Source of the DNA: Symbiodinium natans | Taxonomy: Eukaryota; Sar; Dinophyceae; Suessiales; Symbiodiniaceae | NCBI GenBank assembly: GCA_905221605.1 | Contig: CAJNDS010002479.1 | Coordinates: 530,001-594,000 of the forward strand | Length of the DNA stretch: 64,000 nucleotides | Reading direction: 5' to 3' | Part shown: piece by piece, positions 53,401 through 62,723 of the stretch | Numbering within the stretch: position 1 is the stretch's first letter | Layout of the letters: the number at the start of each line of letters is the position of its first letter | The notes under the pieces: generated by a model | What the model saw: the letters and a program-made list of their open reading frames with translations, nothing else | Told to the model about the DNA's origin: nothing | Databases searched by the model: none | Position numbers and translations under genes: made by a program

Positions 53401-56400
53401 GCGTTCTGTTGCAACAGGATTCCTATCGCGACTTGCGCGGACCACCTTTCAACAGAAGGTCTTGGGGACGCTGTGTACTTTTTGACCCCCGAAAATGCCG
53501 AAAAGTGGATTCATCGCTTACTGCTTGTTCTAGGACCCAGAGCAGGCCCTTATTCCCGGTTTAGGTTCCCTTACAAGCCCTTTTTGAGCCACACAGGGTA
53601 CCCTTTTATTTCCAGGTAGTGTTTGAGTTCATCTAAGGGTAGTTTCATGGGCCCTTAATATGGTCCCTTACCTCCTTTAAAGTTAAACTTTAAAGTGTTC
53701 TGACGTATGGGCTCTGGGGTTCTTTGGGGTATGTATGGAGCTTATAGGGGGTGCCCATTTCAGGGCCCATACTAAGTGAGTATGGAACTACCCTAAAAGT
53801 TGACGCGGAGGCTTCATCGAGCAAATGCAGAAGATGCAGCAGATGCAACTGCAGCTGCTCGAGAAGGTCCCTAAACCCCAAACCCTAAACCCTAAACCCT
53901 AAACCCTGAACCCTGAACCCTGAACCCTGAACCCTGAACCCTGAAGGTCTCCAGTGAGGGCAAGGCAGCGTCGGACTCCAAGGACCCCATCAGCTTCCAG
54001 CAGCAGTTGGCCCAGCAAGCCCAGCAGCTTGGCGGCTTGAGGGTTTAGGGTTTAGGGTTTAGGGTTTAGGGTTTGAGGTCTTCTCCTCTTAGAACAACAC
54101 CAACGACACCCGTGCAACAAAAGTCATGCCCCCACTTTAAAAATCCTCTCAATCTGGCACTTAAAGGTTCATGGTACTTACTAACCAATTATCACTGTGC
54201 TTATCACCCACTCATGAGCCCCTTAAGTGCCCTAATATGGTTATAATTGGGTTGTAAGTACAGTTAGTATTGAATTATAGTAAGTACCCTGAACCTCTCA
54301 GCGAGGTTTCAGCACCAGCAAGAGACGGGCGCCGCCAGCGCCCCACAGTACAGCTGCTCGGCAGGCCCTTGGGGACATCTTATATTTTCCTTTTTGGGGT
54401 TCAAGAGGATCATACTCAGGAATATATCCCTAAACCCTAAACCCTAAACCCTAAACCCTAAACCCTAAACCCTACACAGAGGGTTTTAAGGGCCATCCAA
54501 GGCTGGATGCGCAACGACCCGCAGGAGCAGTTGGCCGCAGCGGCCCCCAAGGCTTCACCTCCCCAGGCGGCACCAAAGGAGGCACCGAAGGAGGCACCCC
54601 AGGTGCCCGCGGCTCGTCTTCAGGTAGGGTTTAGGGTTTAGGGTTTAGGGTTTGGGGTTTAGGGTTTAGGGTTTAGGGTTTAGGGTTTAGGGTTTAGGGT
54701 TTAGGTTTTAGGGTTTAGGGTTTAGGGTTTAGGGCTTTGTTTTGTGGTTAAAAAGAAGCCCAGGGGAATATCATGGAGGTTAGGGTCTGTGGTTCGGATG
54801 GTCCCACTGCTCCGCTTTCCTCTAGTGTCCTTACGGTTTCCGTGTCGTTTTGATTTGGTGTATAAGAAGACCGCGAGGGAGTAGCAAACTACTTTGGTTC
54901 CTCATGGCTCCAAGCGTATAGCATCTTGAAGGCCCCAAGCAGAACAACGCAAAAGGCGGCTTAGGTGCTTAGGGTAGCACTTGTAGGTTTACAACCTTAA
55001 GCCCCTAAACCCCAACATAAACCATGAACCCTAAACTTAAACCCGAACAGAATCCTTGCCTGCTACCCCTGCTTATTCCTAGGTTACTCCTAGTCTTAGG
55101 AGCAAGTCTTGGGTTCTTGTTAGGGAGCTTGAATTGAGCTGTATAGGGTTTAGGGTTTAGGGTTTAGGGTTTAGGGTTTAGGGTTTAGGGTTTAGGTGGT
55201 GTATAACAGATAGTCGTCTTTTTGTTTCTTACGGCAGCTTAATGTAAGTTGCCCTAAACCCTAAACCCTAAACTGAGAGGTTTCCTCCGGCCATGCGGGT
55301 GTCAAAGACCCTAAACCCCAAACGGAGCCTAGCTCAAAAGTTGCTTTAGAACACGGTAGGGGACTGGGACATGTTACCAATTTGGGTTTACGTAAGAGGA
55401 TGATCTTCAGGAGTATTTTTCAGATGGTTTTAAGGGCAATCCTCGAAAAGTTGCTTTAAAAGAATTCCTAAACCCTAAACCCTAAACCCTAAACCCATCA
55501 GAGACAGCGCCGAGTAAACCCTAAACCCAAAACCTCAAACCCTAAAAGAGTCCCGACGTGAGAGAGGCGGTGGTCCTCCAAGAGGCGCCGAAAAGAGCCC
55601 CGGCGGGTAGCCGCAGTCGCTCCCGAAGCGTCTCGAGGCCAACTATCTCGGCATATATGAGATTTGGGGTTTGGGGTTTGGGGTTTAGGGTTTGGGGATA
55701 TATGGGGCTGGGGGATATTACGGGTTCTAAGCCCTATAACCGCAACTGTCTGAGAATATCTAACATTTGCTCAAGAACCCCCCCCAACAAAAAAGAGTAT
55801 ACACATATATATATATGTGTGTGTGTGTATACGTATATAAGCATTCTCCCTTTGAAGGGACATGAAGGGATTTTTTTTAAATGGCGTTCTTCAGCAAACA
55901 CAGTAGAACCTAAACCCTAAACCCTAAACTTTAAACCCTAAACCCTAAACCCTAAACCCTAAACCCTAAACCCTAAACCCTAAACCCTAAACCCGAGCTG
56001 CACAGCCGAACCCGAACAGAATCCTGCCCTGCTTCAGCGAGTGCGAGAGTCGAAACCAACTCTAAACCCTAAACCCTAAACCCTAAACCCTAAACCCCAA
56101 ACCCTAAACCCTAAACCCTAAACCCTAAACCCTAAACCCTAAACCCTAAACCCTAAACCCTAAACCCTAAACCCAGTGCCTGGCAGGCGAAAGCGCCCGC
56201 GCAGTCCGTCCAACCGGCCAAAGCGAAAGCAGAGCCGAAGCCGAAGGCGGAGGACCTGCTGAAGTCAGCAGCATCCCAATCCTTTTTAAAGTATTATTGG
56301 GTTTAGGGTTTAGGGTTTAGGGCTTAGGGTTTAGGGTTGTCCGGATGCAAAAAGGGGTCTAGGGCTTAGGGTACTTGAAGGCTCTTGCGTAGTTAGAAGT

Positions 56401-59400
56401 GCAGTTATAAAAGCATGGCAGCCCATGTTATTGCCCTTGTATCAGATACTTCTTTCCCTACTTCCTAATCCTTCAAGCAGCAGCCCTAACCCCTAAACCT
56501 ACCCACTTAGCTAAGTACCTAGGCCCCAGGCTCCCTTTTAAGAGCTGCAAAGTTTTCGAGGCTTGGATCCCTAGCTCTGCATGAGCCCTTCAAGAACCAG
56601 CTGTAGGTTCAGAGTTTTGGGTTTGGGTTCAGGGTTTAGGGTTTACGGTTCAGGGTTTAGGGTTTAGGGTTCCGGCAGGTTTAGGGTTGAGGGTTGAGGG
56701 TTTAGGTTTAAGCAGGGATCAGGGATCATGAAAAGCTGGGCTACATCGGCTACGTCTTCTGAGTCTCCCTGTGCGCTGTGCTCTCAGTGTGCGTCTGCGT
56801 GTGTGACCAGCACATACCCTAAGGGTCCATGTACCTCATTATATTATAGAGTTGGGCCCCAAAGTTCTTATATAGGAGGTACCTTAAGTTCCAAGCATAC
56901 CCTATTTAGGTACATGGACCCTTAAGAAAGTTTCTGGACCATTAGGCCGATTTTACCTGCTTCATTGGGTCCGTTTCCCCGACGTCTTGAGGAGCAGCCG
57001 TAGCAGCAGCCGTGGCAGCCGCTTACTTGGCAAACAATTGTGCTTTAAACTTTTTGGGTTTTCCTTATTTAGTAGGAATACTAAAGTTAAACCCTAAACC
57101 CTAAACCCCAAACCCCAAACCCTAAATCCTAAACCCTAAACCTTAAACCTTAATTGGTTTGGAGAAGCAAGGCCGACGAAGAAGCCGACGCAGCCCCTCC
57201 CGGAGACGTCGGGGCGACTCGCGGCGGCGCAGCCCCTCCAGGCTCTAAACCCTAAACCCTAAACCCTAAACCCTAAACCCTAAACCCTAAACCCTAAACC
57301 CTAAACCCTAAACCCTAAACCCTAAACCCTCCAGGCGGCGGCGGGACTCGAGGCGTCGGAGCCCATCTCGGAGGCGGCGGAACGACCGAAGCCGGTGGCT
57401 TGGCTGCGGATGAATTTTCTAAGTAAGGCTTAACATTGTAGGGTTTAGGGTTTAGGGTTTAGGGTTTAGGGGTGGTGAACGTTGGAGAATGGAGCAGAAA
57501 AACCACCTCAGCTCCCTTTAATCCCAAAAGGGCTTTTGCAAACCTTCGTCCCGCCTCCACCCCCGCGGCCCAAGCCCGCCTGCACCCAACATCATGGGTT
57601 GCCCTACCAACCCTAAACCCTAAACCCTAAACCCTAAACCCTAAACCCTGAACCCCCCCCCCCCCCCCCCCCCCCCCCCCAGGTTCACCACCTTAAATGA
57701 CCTTAATTGGGCTTAACTATCCCTAAATAGCCGTAGTTTTTTGGGGGAACCGAGAGGGGGATAGTATCCCTAAACCCTAAACCCTAAACCCTAAACCCTA
57801 AACCCTAAGCCCTAAACCCTAAACCCTAAACCCTAAGCCCTGTATAGAGGGGGTGGTAGGGGAACCCATGACAACAGGTCCCAGCGCCGGCAGCGTAGCC
57901 GGCGCCGGTCGCCGCCACGGAGGAACTTCGGAGCTTCAGGTGGATCAGACCGTCGCAGGGTTTGGGGTTTAGGGTTTAGGGTTTAGGGTCTAGGGTTTAG
58001 GGTTTAGGGTTTGGGGTTTCGGAGTTTGGGAGTTGTGTACCAATTCAGCCTGTAGACTGGTAGAGCCTTCAAGAGGAAGCGCGACTTGTTCATTGGGTCT
58101 AGCATACTTGCCGTTACTCCGTCTGCTTCAAGGTACAAAGTTTGCTTCAAGTGGAGCTTGATCTTTTTGGGTTCAGTAAAGGAGTTTAGCTTACTGTTGG
58201 TTGGCAGGGAATGAGGGAATAAGGCATAATCTTTAGGGAGACATTTGTTACCGCAGTCCCTCATTCCGTACTAACCAAGAAAGTTAGGGGGTGAGGCTCT
58301 GGGCTTCGCTCTGGTTTGTGCATGAGGCCCATGTTCAATGCCGTGTGACCTGTGAAATTGATGTTTGTGCGTTTGTCAAAGGTACACTGGCTTGAAACCC
58401 TAAAAAGCCTGGGCCGGCCTTTTCGGCCCTCACGCCCTCGGCAGAACCTTCCGCCCGAGGATTAAAGCAGAAAGCGCCGAATGCCAAGTTGCGACGTTGC
58501 TACCTCTTCCCCTTACCTGCTTCAAAGGGCATGTCGCTGACTTTAGTCCAACCCTGCACCCCGAATCCCCCCCTCCCTCCCCCCCCCCAAATCCTAAACC
58601 CTAAACCTCAACTCCTAAACCCTAAGTAAACCCAAAACCCTTAACAAGAAGCCACAAAGGTGGTGGAGCTGGAGGCGGGGGATGCGATGAAATGACTGCA
58701 AGCAGAGGGTTTTGAGGTGTTCGGATGAAGCCCCCGAGGGCCCTTACGTGGAGCAAACTACCTGAAGGCTTTTAAGGCGGCACCCTAATCTAGAGAACTA
58801 CCCCCAATACCCAGTTGGTAAGTACTTAGGGGTACGTAGCCCCGACTCAGGATAGCTATGTCCTTACTTGCAAGCCTCCTTGCTACCGACCCTGAGCGCT
58901 CGGCAAGGGGCGTTCGATGTAGTTGCGTTCAGCGTGTTATATACTTATATATATATATATATATAGACAGGGAGTGTACTTAAATTCTACTTCAAGGTTG
59001 ATGGGTAGTTGTAAGTAGGGGTATAAATACCTGATCTATAAGGTTATACTACAGGGTATATTTGCAACCCTACACGTAAGACCCATGCACCTTCAAGTAA
59101 AAGTCATAAACCCCAAAGTCCCGCGTGCCATGAGACGTTCTCGGCTGAAGGTGCGGCCCAGACCTGCAATAAGATCCCAACACCGTTTAGGGTTAAGGGT
59201 TTAGGGTTTAGGGTTTAGGGTTTTCTCAGCCTTTCAACCCTAAATCCTACAATCCTGAAGCCCTAAAGCCCGAAACGGGCGACTCAGCAAGTACTTCAGT
59301 AGGGTTCTTGAGTAGAAACAACACCAACTGGCGTCCCTTTTTGGGGTACTTCTACCTCCACTGTGTAACCAAGCAAACCCCCACGCTCACTTGGATATGA

Positions 59401-59640
59401 GTTTGAGGTAACCTGTATAAAAAGCCACCCTGGACCCCTAAACCCTAAACCCCAAACCCTAAACCCTAAACTGGCCCTAAACCCTAAACCCTAAACCCTA
59501 AACCCTAAACCCTAAACCCTAAACCCTACATATCACCACCCATGAACCCCCAAGCGCCTCAGGAGGAGAAAAGCGTCGCGTGCCCAACGGCGACGCCAAG
59601 CCGCCGGGCGGCGCTGGCTCAGGCGGAGGCCTGGTTTAGG
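53401..59640 (+). CDS. RS-rich protein gene, at least ten short exons
   Basis: The model exons are 53401-53539, 53811-53866, 53947-54034, about 54302-54364, 54502-54623, 55549-55640, 56176-56280, 57168-57241, 57335-57394, 57878-57954 and about 59562-59632. Junctions 1-2, 2-3, 4-5, 8-9 and 9-10 close in phase. Early exons read GLGDAVYFLTPENAEKWIHR, then the glutamine-rich IEQMQKMQQMQLQLLEK and FQQQLAQQAQQLGG, then a lysine/alanine/proline-rich part (AAPKEAPKEAPQVP). Later exons are arginine/serine-rich: GSRSRSRSVSR, RRRSRRSPSRRRRGDSRRRS and RSRRRSPPRRNFG. RS domains are typical of splicing factors and nuclear-speckle proteins, so a role in pre-mRNA splicing is plausible, but no RNA-recognition motif is seen. 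Exon 56176-56280 is open in two frames, one K/A/P-rich and one RS-like. The start codon and the true 3' end were not found; the span may cover two genes. Introns are introner-like or telomeric. Confidence 0.55.
53540..53810 (+). mobile_element. RS-gene intron: family II element with nested family X (GA-AG)
   Basis: Starts GAGCAGGCCCTTATTCCC, a family II left end, and includes the family X motif TTCTGACGTATGGGC. It ends GACGCGGAG. Splicing joins LLLVLGP to SFIEQMQKM in phase. Confidence 0.6.
53867..53946 (+). repeat. 80-bp intron made of telomeric repeat (GT-AG)
   Basis: GTCCCTAAACCCC to CCCTGAAG: CCCTAAA units followed by CCCTGAA units and nothing else. AAGGTC occurs at 53864-53869 and 53944-53949. 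Removal gives LLEKVSSEGK in phase 0. Confidence 0.75.
54166..54298. repeat. Inverted-repeat element (GTACTTACTAACC type) in an intron
   Basis: GGTTCATGGTACTTACTAAC at the left and TAGTAAGTACCCTGAACCTC at the right are inverted. A half copy (TTATCACCCACT-like, CTTAAGTGCC) lies at 59830-59890. Confidence 0.65.
54365..54501 (+). mobile_element. RS-gene intron: family VIII element with CCCTAAA tract (GC-AG)
   Basis: GCCCTTGGGGACATCTTATA at the left, AAGAGGATCATACTC, a CCCTAAA tract of seven units, then GGTTTTAAGGGCCATCCAAG. Splicing joins YSCSAG to WMRNDPQEQ in phase. Confidence 0.75.
54626..54735. repeat. TTTAGGG array at a 5' splice site
   Basis: Exon end CTTCAG is followed directly by GTAGGGTTTAGGG, so the array itself supplies the GT donor. 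Confidence 0.85.
55370..55450. repeat. Family VIII element without telomeric tract
   Basis: TTTACGTAAGAGGATGATCTTCAGGAG runs into CAGATGGTTTTAAGGGCAATCC. It matches 54410-54500 with the CCCTAAA tract missing. Confidence 0.6.
56066..56174. repeat. CCCTAAA array
   Basis: About fifteen units with one CCCCAAA variant, ending two bases before a coding-like exon of the RS-rich gene. A similar array is at 55918-55993. Confidence 0.95.
56818..56935. repeat. Inverted-repeat element, family VI
   Basis: AAGGGTCCATGTACCTCATT at the left and TTAGGTACATGGACCCTTAA at the right, near-perfect inverted ends. Confidence 0.85.
57242..57334 (+). repeat. 93-bp intron made of telomeric repeat (GC-AG)
   Basis: GCTCTAAACC followed by CCCTAAA units to CCCTCCAG. 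CCCTCCAGG is present at both borders (57234-57242 and 57327-57335), partly overlapping the repeat phase. Removal joins SRRRSPSR to RRRDSRRRSPSR in phase. Confidence 0.7.
57395..57877 (+). mobile_element. RS-gene intron with family IX element (GT-AG)
   Basis: Starts GTGGCTTGGCTGCGG and ends ACCCATGACAACAG. It contains a TTTAGGG tract, a CCCTAAA tract leading into a C run of about 28, and the family IX element (57676-57874) with its own internal CCCTAAA tract. Confidence 0.6.
58004..58264 (-). CDS. Possible minus-strand ORF, 86 aa
   Basis: It reads MRDCGNKCLPKDYALFPHSL, FTEPKKIKLHLKQTLYLEAD and SMLDPMNKSRFLLKALPVYR, then runs into telomeric repeat. The composition is protein-like and a start codon is present. 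It lies opposite an intron of the RS-rich gene. It may be a gene fragment or chance. No family is recognised. Confidence 0.3.
   Translation of the reverse strand: MRDCGNKCLPKDYALFPHSLPTNSKLNSFTEPKKIKLHLKQTLYLEADGVTASMLDPMNKSRFLLKALPVYRLNWYTTPKLRNPKP
58265..59520. other. Intronic or intergenic, repeat-rich
   Basis: Holds an (AT)n tract (58941-58964), a family III element (58988-59100), CCCTAAA arrays (59440-59527) and about 250 bases of unique sequence around 58300-58560 with no convincing frame. Confidence 0.5.
58988..59100. repeat. Family III palindromic element
   Basis: TACTTCAAGGTTGATGGGTA at the left and AGACCCATGCACCTTCAAGT at the right, inverted, about 110 bases. Confidence 0.8.
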
Positions 59641-60617
59641 GTTTAGGGTTTAGGGTTTGAGCTTTGGCTTTGGGCTTTGGGCTTTGGGTTTAGGGTTGAG
59701 GGTTCAGGGTTTAGGGTTTAGGGTTTGGGCTTTGGGCTTTGGGCTTTTGGGTTAGGGTTTAGGGTTTGGGGTTTGGGGTTTGGGGTTTGGGGTTTAAAGT
59801 TTAGGGTTCAGGGTTTCCTTGGAGGCTCAGGGTACCTATTTACCCATTATGACTGTATTTGTCACCCACTGAGAGGCCTCTTAAGTGCCGTTTAGGGTTT
59901 AGGGTTTAGGGTTTAGGGTTTAGGGTTTAGGGTGTTTAGGGTTTTTAGGGTTTTTAGGGTTTGCTGCTTTCCTTGCAAGAGTCTCTACTCGGATGTGCAG
60001 GCGCCGCCTTCAGTCCGTAGTCCGTGCTTCCCAAAAAGCGGGTGGATCGGTTTAGGGTTTAAGGTTTAGGGGTTTAGGGTTTAGGGTGAGGATTCAGGGG
60101 GGGGGGGGGGGGGGGGTCGTTACTATCAGTACCAGAACTAAGAGCAGGGTCCATGGGTAGCTGGAGGTAGGGTTCCTTAATTCAGGTTATAATACGCGTT
60201 ACTTTTACTCAGAACTACCCATGAACCCTTTGGATCAAGGCAAAGGGTTTTGTAAGGGTTCAGGGCTTCTAAGGGTTTAAGGCACTAGGGTTCAGTAGCC
60301 CTAAACCCTAAACCCTAAACCCTAAACCCTAAACCCTAAACCAGGGTTGAGGGCTAAGGGCCCTTCGTGCGCGCGCACCCGTTGGCTCAAGTCCAAGCGA
60401 GTCGCCGAAAGCAAAAAAAGCAGGTCTTGGACAGCCATGGCTGAGCCTAGGCCCTAATCATGTTCCCTTGTTTTGGTGGTTTAGGGTTTAGGGTTTAGGG
60501 TTTAGGGTTTAGGGTTTAGGGTTTAGGGTTTAGGGTTTAGGGATATGGCTAACCTTGTGAGCCTTGGGTAGGCCCTAGCAAGGGATGTTTTTTTTGTTCA
60601 TCATGTTCCTGCTTTTT

Positions 60618-60640
<23 letters not shown>
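59641..60640. other. Mixed telomeric variants, no confident gene
   Basis: TTTAGGG arrays with GGGCTTT, TTTGGGG and TTTTTAGGG variants (59635-59960, 60478-60543), a family III element (60148-60225) and a CCCTAAA array (60298-60342). A short basic stretch after 60380 could be coding but is unsupported. Confidence 0.5.
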
Positions 60641-60648
<8 letters not shown>

Positions 60649-61355
60649 GTTTAGGGTTTAGGGCTTAGGGTTTAGGGGTTAGGGGTTAGGGTTTTGGGGC
60701 TTTAGGGTTTTAGGGTTTTAAGGTTTTAGGGTTTTAGGGTTTTAGGGGTTTAGGGGTTTAAGGGGTTTAGTGTTTAGGCACATCTGTTCAAGTAGTGTTT
60801 TGCCATCCCAGGAGCGGTACCTGATCTCCCAAACGTCGGTCCCCGAGGGTGCAGTTGTGCCCGAGCCTGGGTCGCTTTGTTGGGGGGGGGGGGGGGGGGG
60901 GGTTAGGGTTCTAGGGTTTAAGGGTTGTAGGGTTTAGGGTTTTAGGGTTTCAGGGTTTTATTGTTTAGGGTTTGAGTTTGGGGTTTTAGGGTTTAAGGGT
61001 TTAGGGTTTTAGAGTTTTAGGGTTTTAGGGTTTTCGGGTTTTAGGGTTTTAGGTTTTTAGGGTTTTTAGGGTTCTTAGGGTGTAGGGTTTTAGGGTTTCA
61101 GGGTTTCAGGGTTTCAGGGTTTTAGGCTTTTAGGCTTTTAGGCTTTTAGGCTTTTAGGCTTTTAGGCTTTTAGGCTTTTAGGGTTTTAGGGTTTTAGGGT
61201 TGTAGGGTTGTAGGGTTTTAGGGTTTTAGGGTTTTTGGGTTTTTGGGTTTTTGGGTTTTAGGGTTTTAGGGTTTTAGGGTTTTAGGGTTTTAGGGTTTTA
61301 GGGTTTTAGGGTTTTGGGGTTTTAGGGTTTTGGGGTTTTGGGGTTTTGGGGATTA
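60612..61355. repeat. Long array of the 8-mer TTTTAGGG with variants
   Basis: A T run and a G run lead into about 700 bases dominated by TTTTAGGG rather than TTTAGGG, interrupted by a second G run (60883-60902). Sub-blocks of TTTTAGGC (61120-61175), TTTTTGGG and TTTTGGGG are clustered. It is the longest telomere-like array here. Confidence 0.9.
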
Positions 61356-61785
61356 TGGTTTAGGTCCATGAACAACACTAAACCCTGCCTTAAGAACCCA
61401 AGCCCTTCATTTTTTGCAGGTCACGATTATAAACCCTTATAGAATTCTTAGGTAGTCCACTAAAAAAGTAGGTTTTGGGTTCTTGGGGGTAAATACTAAG
61501 CCCTACACCCTAAACCTTAAATCCTAAACCCTAAACCTTGAATCCCAAACCCTACACCTTAAACACTAAACCCTAAGCCGTAAATCCTAAGCCCTATACC
61601 CTAAACCCAGGGAATTCTGACATTTCTGGGGTTTGGGCAGGGGTTTTAGGCCTTCAGGGGCTTTTGGGGCTTACGGCTTTAGGGGTTTCAGGGGGCTTGG
61701 TTTGCGTGTAGGCCCTTCGGGCCATAGGTAGACCCTTATGTTTTGTGTATACGATGTCATTGTTCATCTAATCTAGGATGCCCAG
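61356..61785. other. No gene seen
   Basis: Degenerate CCCTAAA-like units (61497-61606) and short G-rich unique sequence. TAGGTAGTCCACTAAAAAAGTAGG (61450) weakly matches 52580-52605. Confidence 0.5.
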
Positions 61786-61892
61786 TAGTACCCTTATTCC
61801 CTTTTTGGGGGGGTTTAGGCTCCCTTACAAACCCCTTTAAGCAAAAAAGGGCACCCTCTTTAAGCCTTGGTTACTGGGCAGCCTAGTAATAA
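61786..61892. repeat. Family I-like inverted-repeat element
   Basis: CTAGGATGCCCAGTAGTACC at the left and GGTTACTGGGCAGCCTAG at the right, inverted. The core TCCCTTTTTGGG and AAAAAAGGGCACCC resembles MFS intron 5. Confidence 0.7.
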
Positions 61893-61924
61893 TCCATTAC
61901 GCATGCGTAGATGAAAGTAAGCTC

Positions 61925-62410
61925 TGGCATCTCAACGAAGCAATTTGAACCAAGAAGCGCCCCCACCCAACCGGACGCAGCGCGCGCCCAAGGCATGAGA
62001 GCATTGCCCGTTCTTTGGACAAAACGGTGCAAGATGCCCCCGAACAAGCCTCACCAAATGAGGAGACGACTGCTTAGGGGTCCTAAGCAACGTTCTGCAA
62101 ACAGCATTCCACGGCTGAAGCTCCTTGAGAGAGGGTCTACGAAAGAGCCAGCCCCAGCAAACTTTAGGGAACGCGCTCAGCTGAGCCAACCTGAGCTTTC
62201 GACTCTGGCTTCCTGGCAGGCATCTGATACGAAGCATTCTTTGTCTGGCATCTTGAACACGCTGCAACTCTTGAGGGTCCGATTTACGAGCCTTCAGGCC
62301 AGCAAATATGTAGCCCAAGATACGGATACTAGGGCTGATGCGAGAGGGGTCAACAGCCGCAGCCAACAGCTCTCTCCTCCCCCATATTTGAGAGAACTGC
62401 GAATATTGGC
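61925..62410 (-). pseudogene. LINE-type reverse transcriptase relic
   Basis: The minus-strand frame reads RISPSIRILGYIFAGLKARK, LQRVQDARQRMLRIRCLPGS, QSRKLRLAQLSAFPKVCWGW and LLRTPKQSSPHLVRLVRGH. An I-L-G-Y/F motif followed by an arginine-rich helix and a K-x-x-W-G-W segment is characteristic of the region just after the catalytic core in dinoflagellate non-LTR retrotransposon polymerases. The catalytic residues lie outside the surviving part. A CCCTAAA array abuts the upstream (5') side at 62411. The + strand frame over the same bases is probably a shadow. Confidence 0.6.
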
Positions 62411-62497
62411 CCCTAAACCCTAAACCCTAAACCCTAAACCCTAAACCCTAAACCCTAAACCCTAAACCCTAAACCCTAAACCCTAAACCCTAAACCA
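62411..62497. repeat. CCCTAAA array
   Basis: Twelve perfect units, followed after a 35-base island by a more degenerate array (62530-62720) with CCTCAAA and CCCTGAA variants. Confidence 0.95.
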
Positions 62498-62723
62498 GGC
62501 ATGGTTGAAGCACATGTTTTGAAGCACTTTAAACCCTAATTAAACCGCCTAAACCCTCTAAACCCTAAACCTCAAACCCTAAACCCTAAACCTCAGACCC
62601 TGAACCCTAAACCCTAAACCTCAAACCCTAAACCATAAACCCAAAACCTCAGACCCTGAACCCTAAACCCCAAACCCTAACCCTCAAACCCTAAACCCTA
62701 AACCCTAAACCTCAAAGCCGTAG

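Noticed and set aside
56728-56766. Short frame ending HEKLGYIGYVF and a stop as a terminal exon
   Set aside because: It is only about a dozen codons and could not be joined in phase; it is left out of the RS-rich gene model.
61911-62423. 170-codon + strand ORF as a gene
   Set aside because: The opposite strand over the same bases carries recognisable reverse-transcriptase sequence, so the + frame is a shadow that ends in telomeric repeat.
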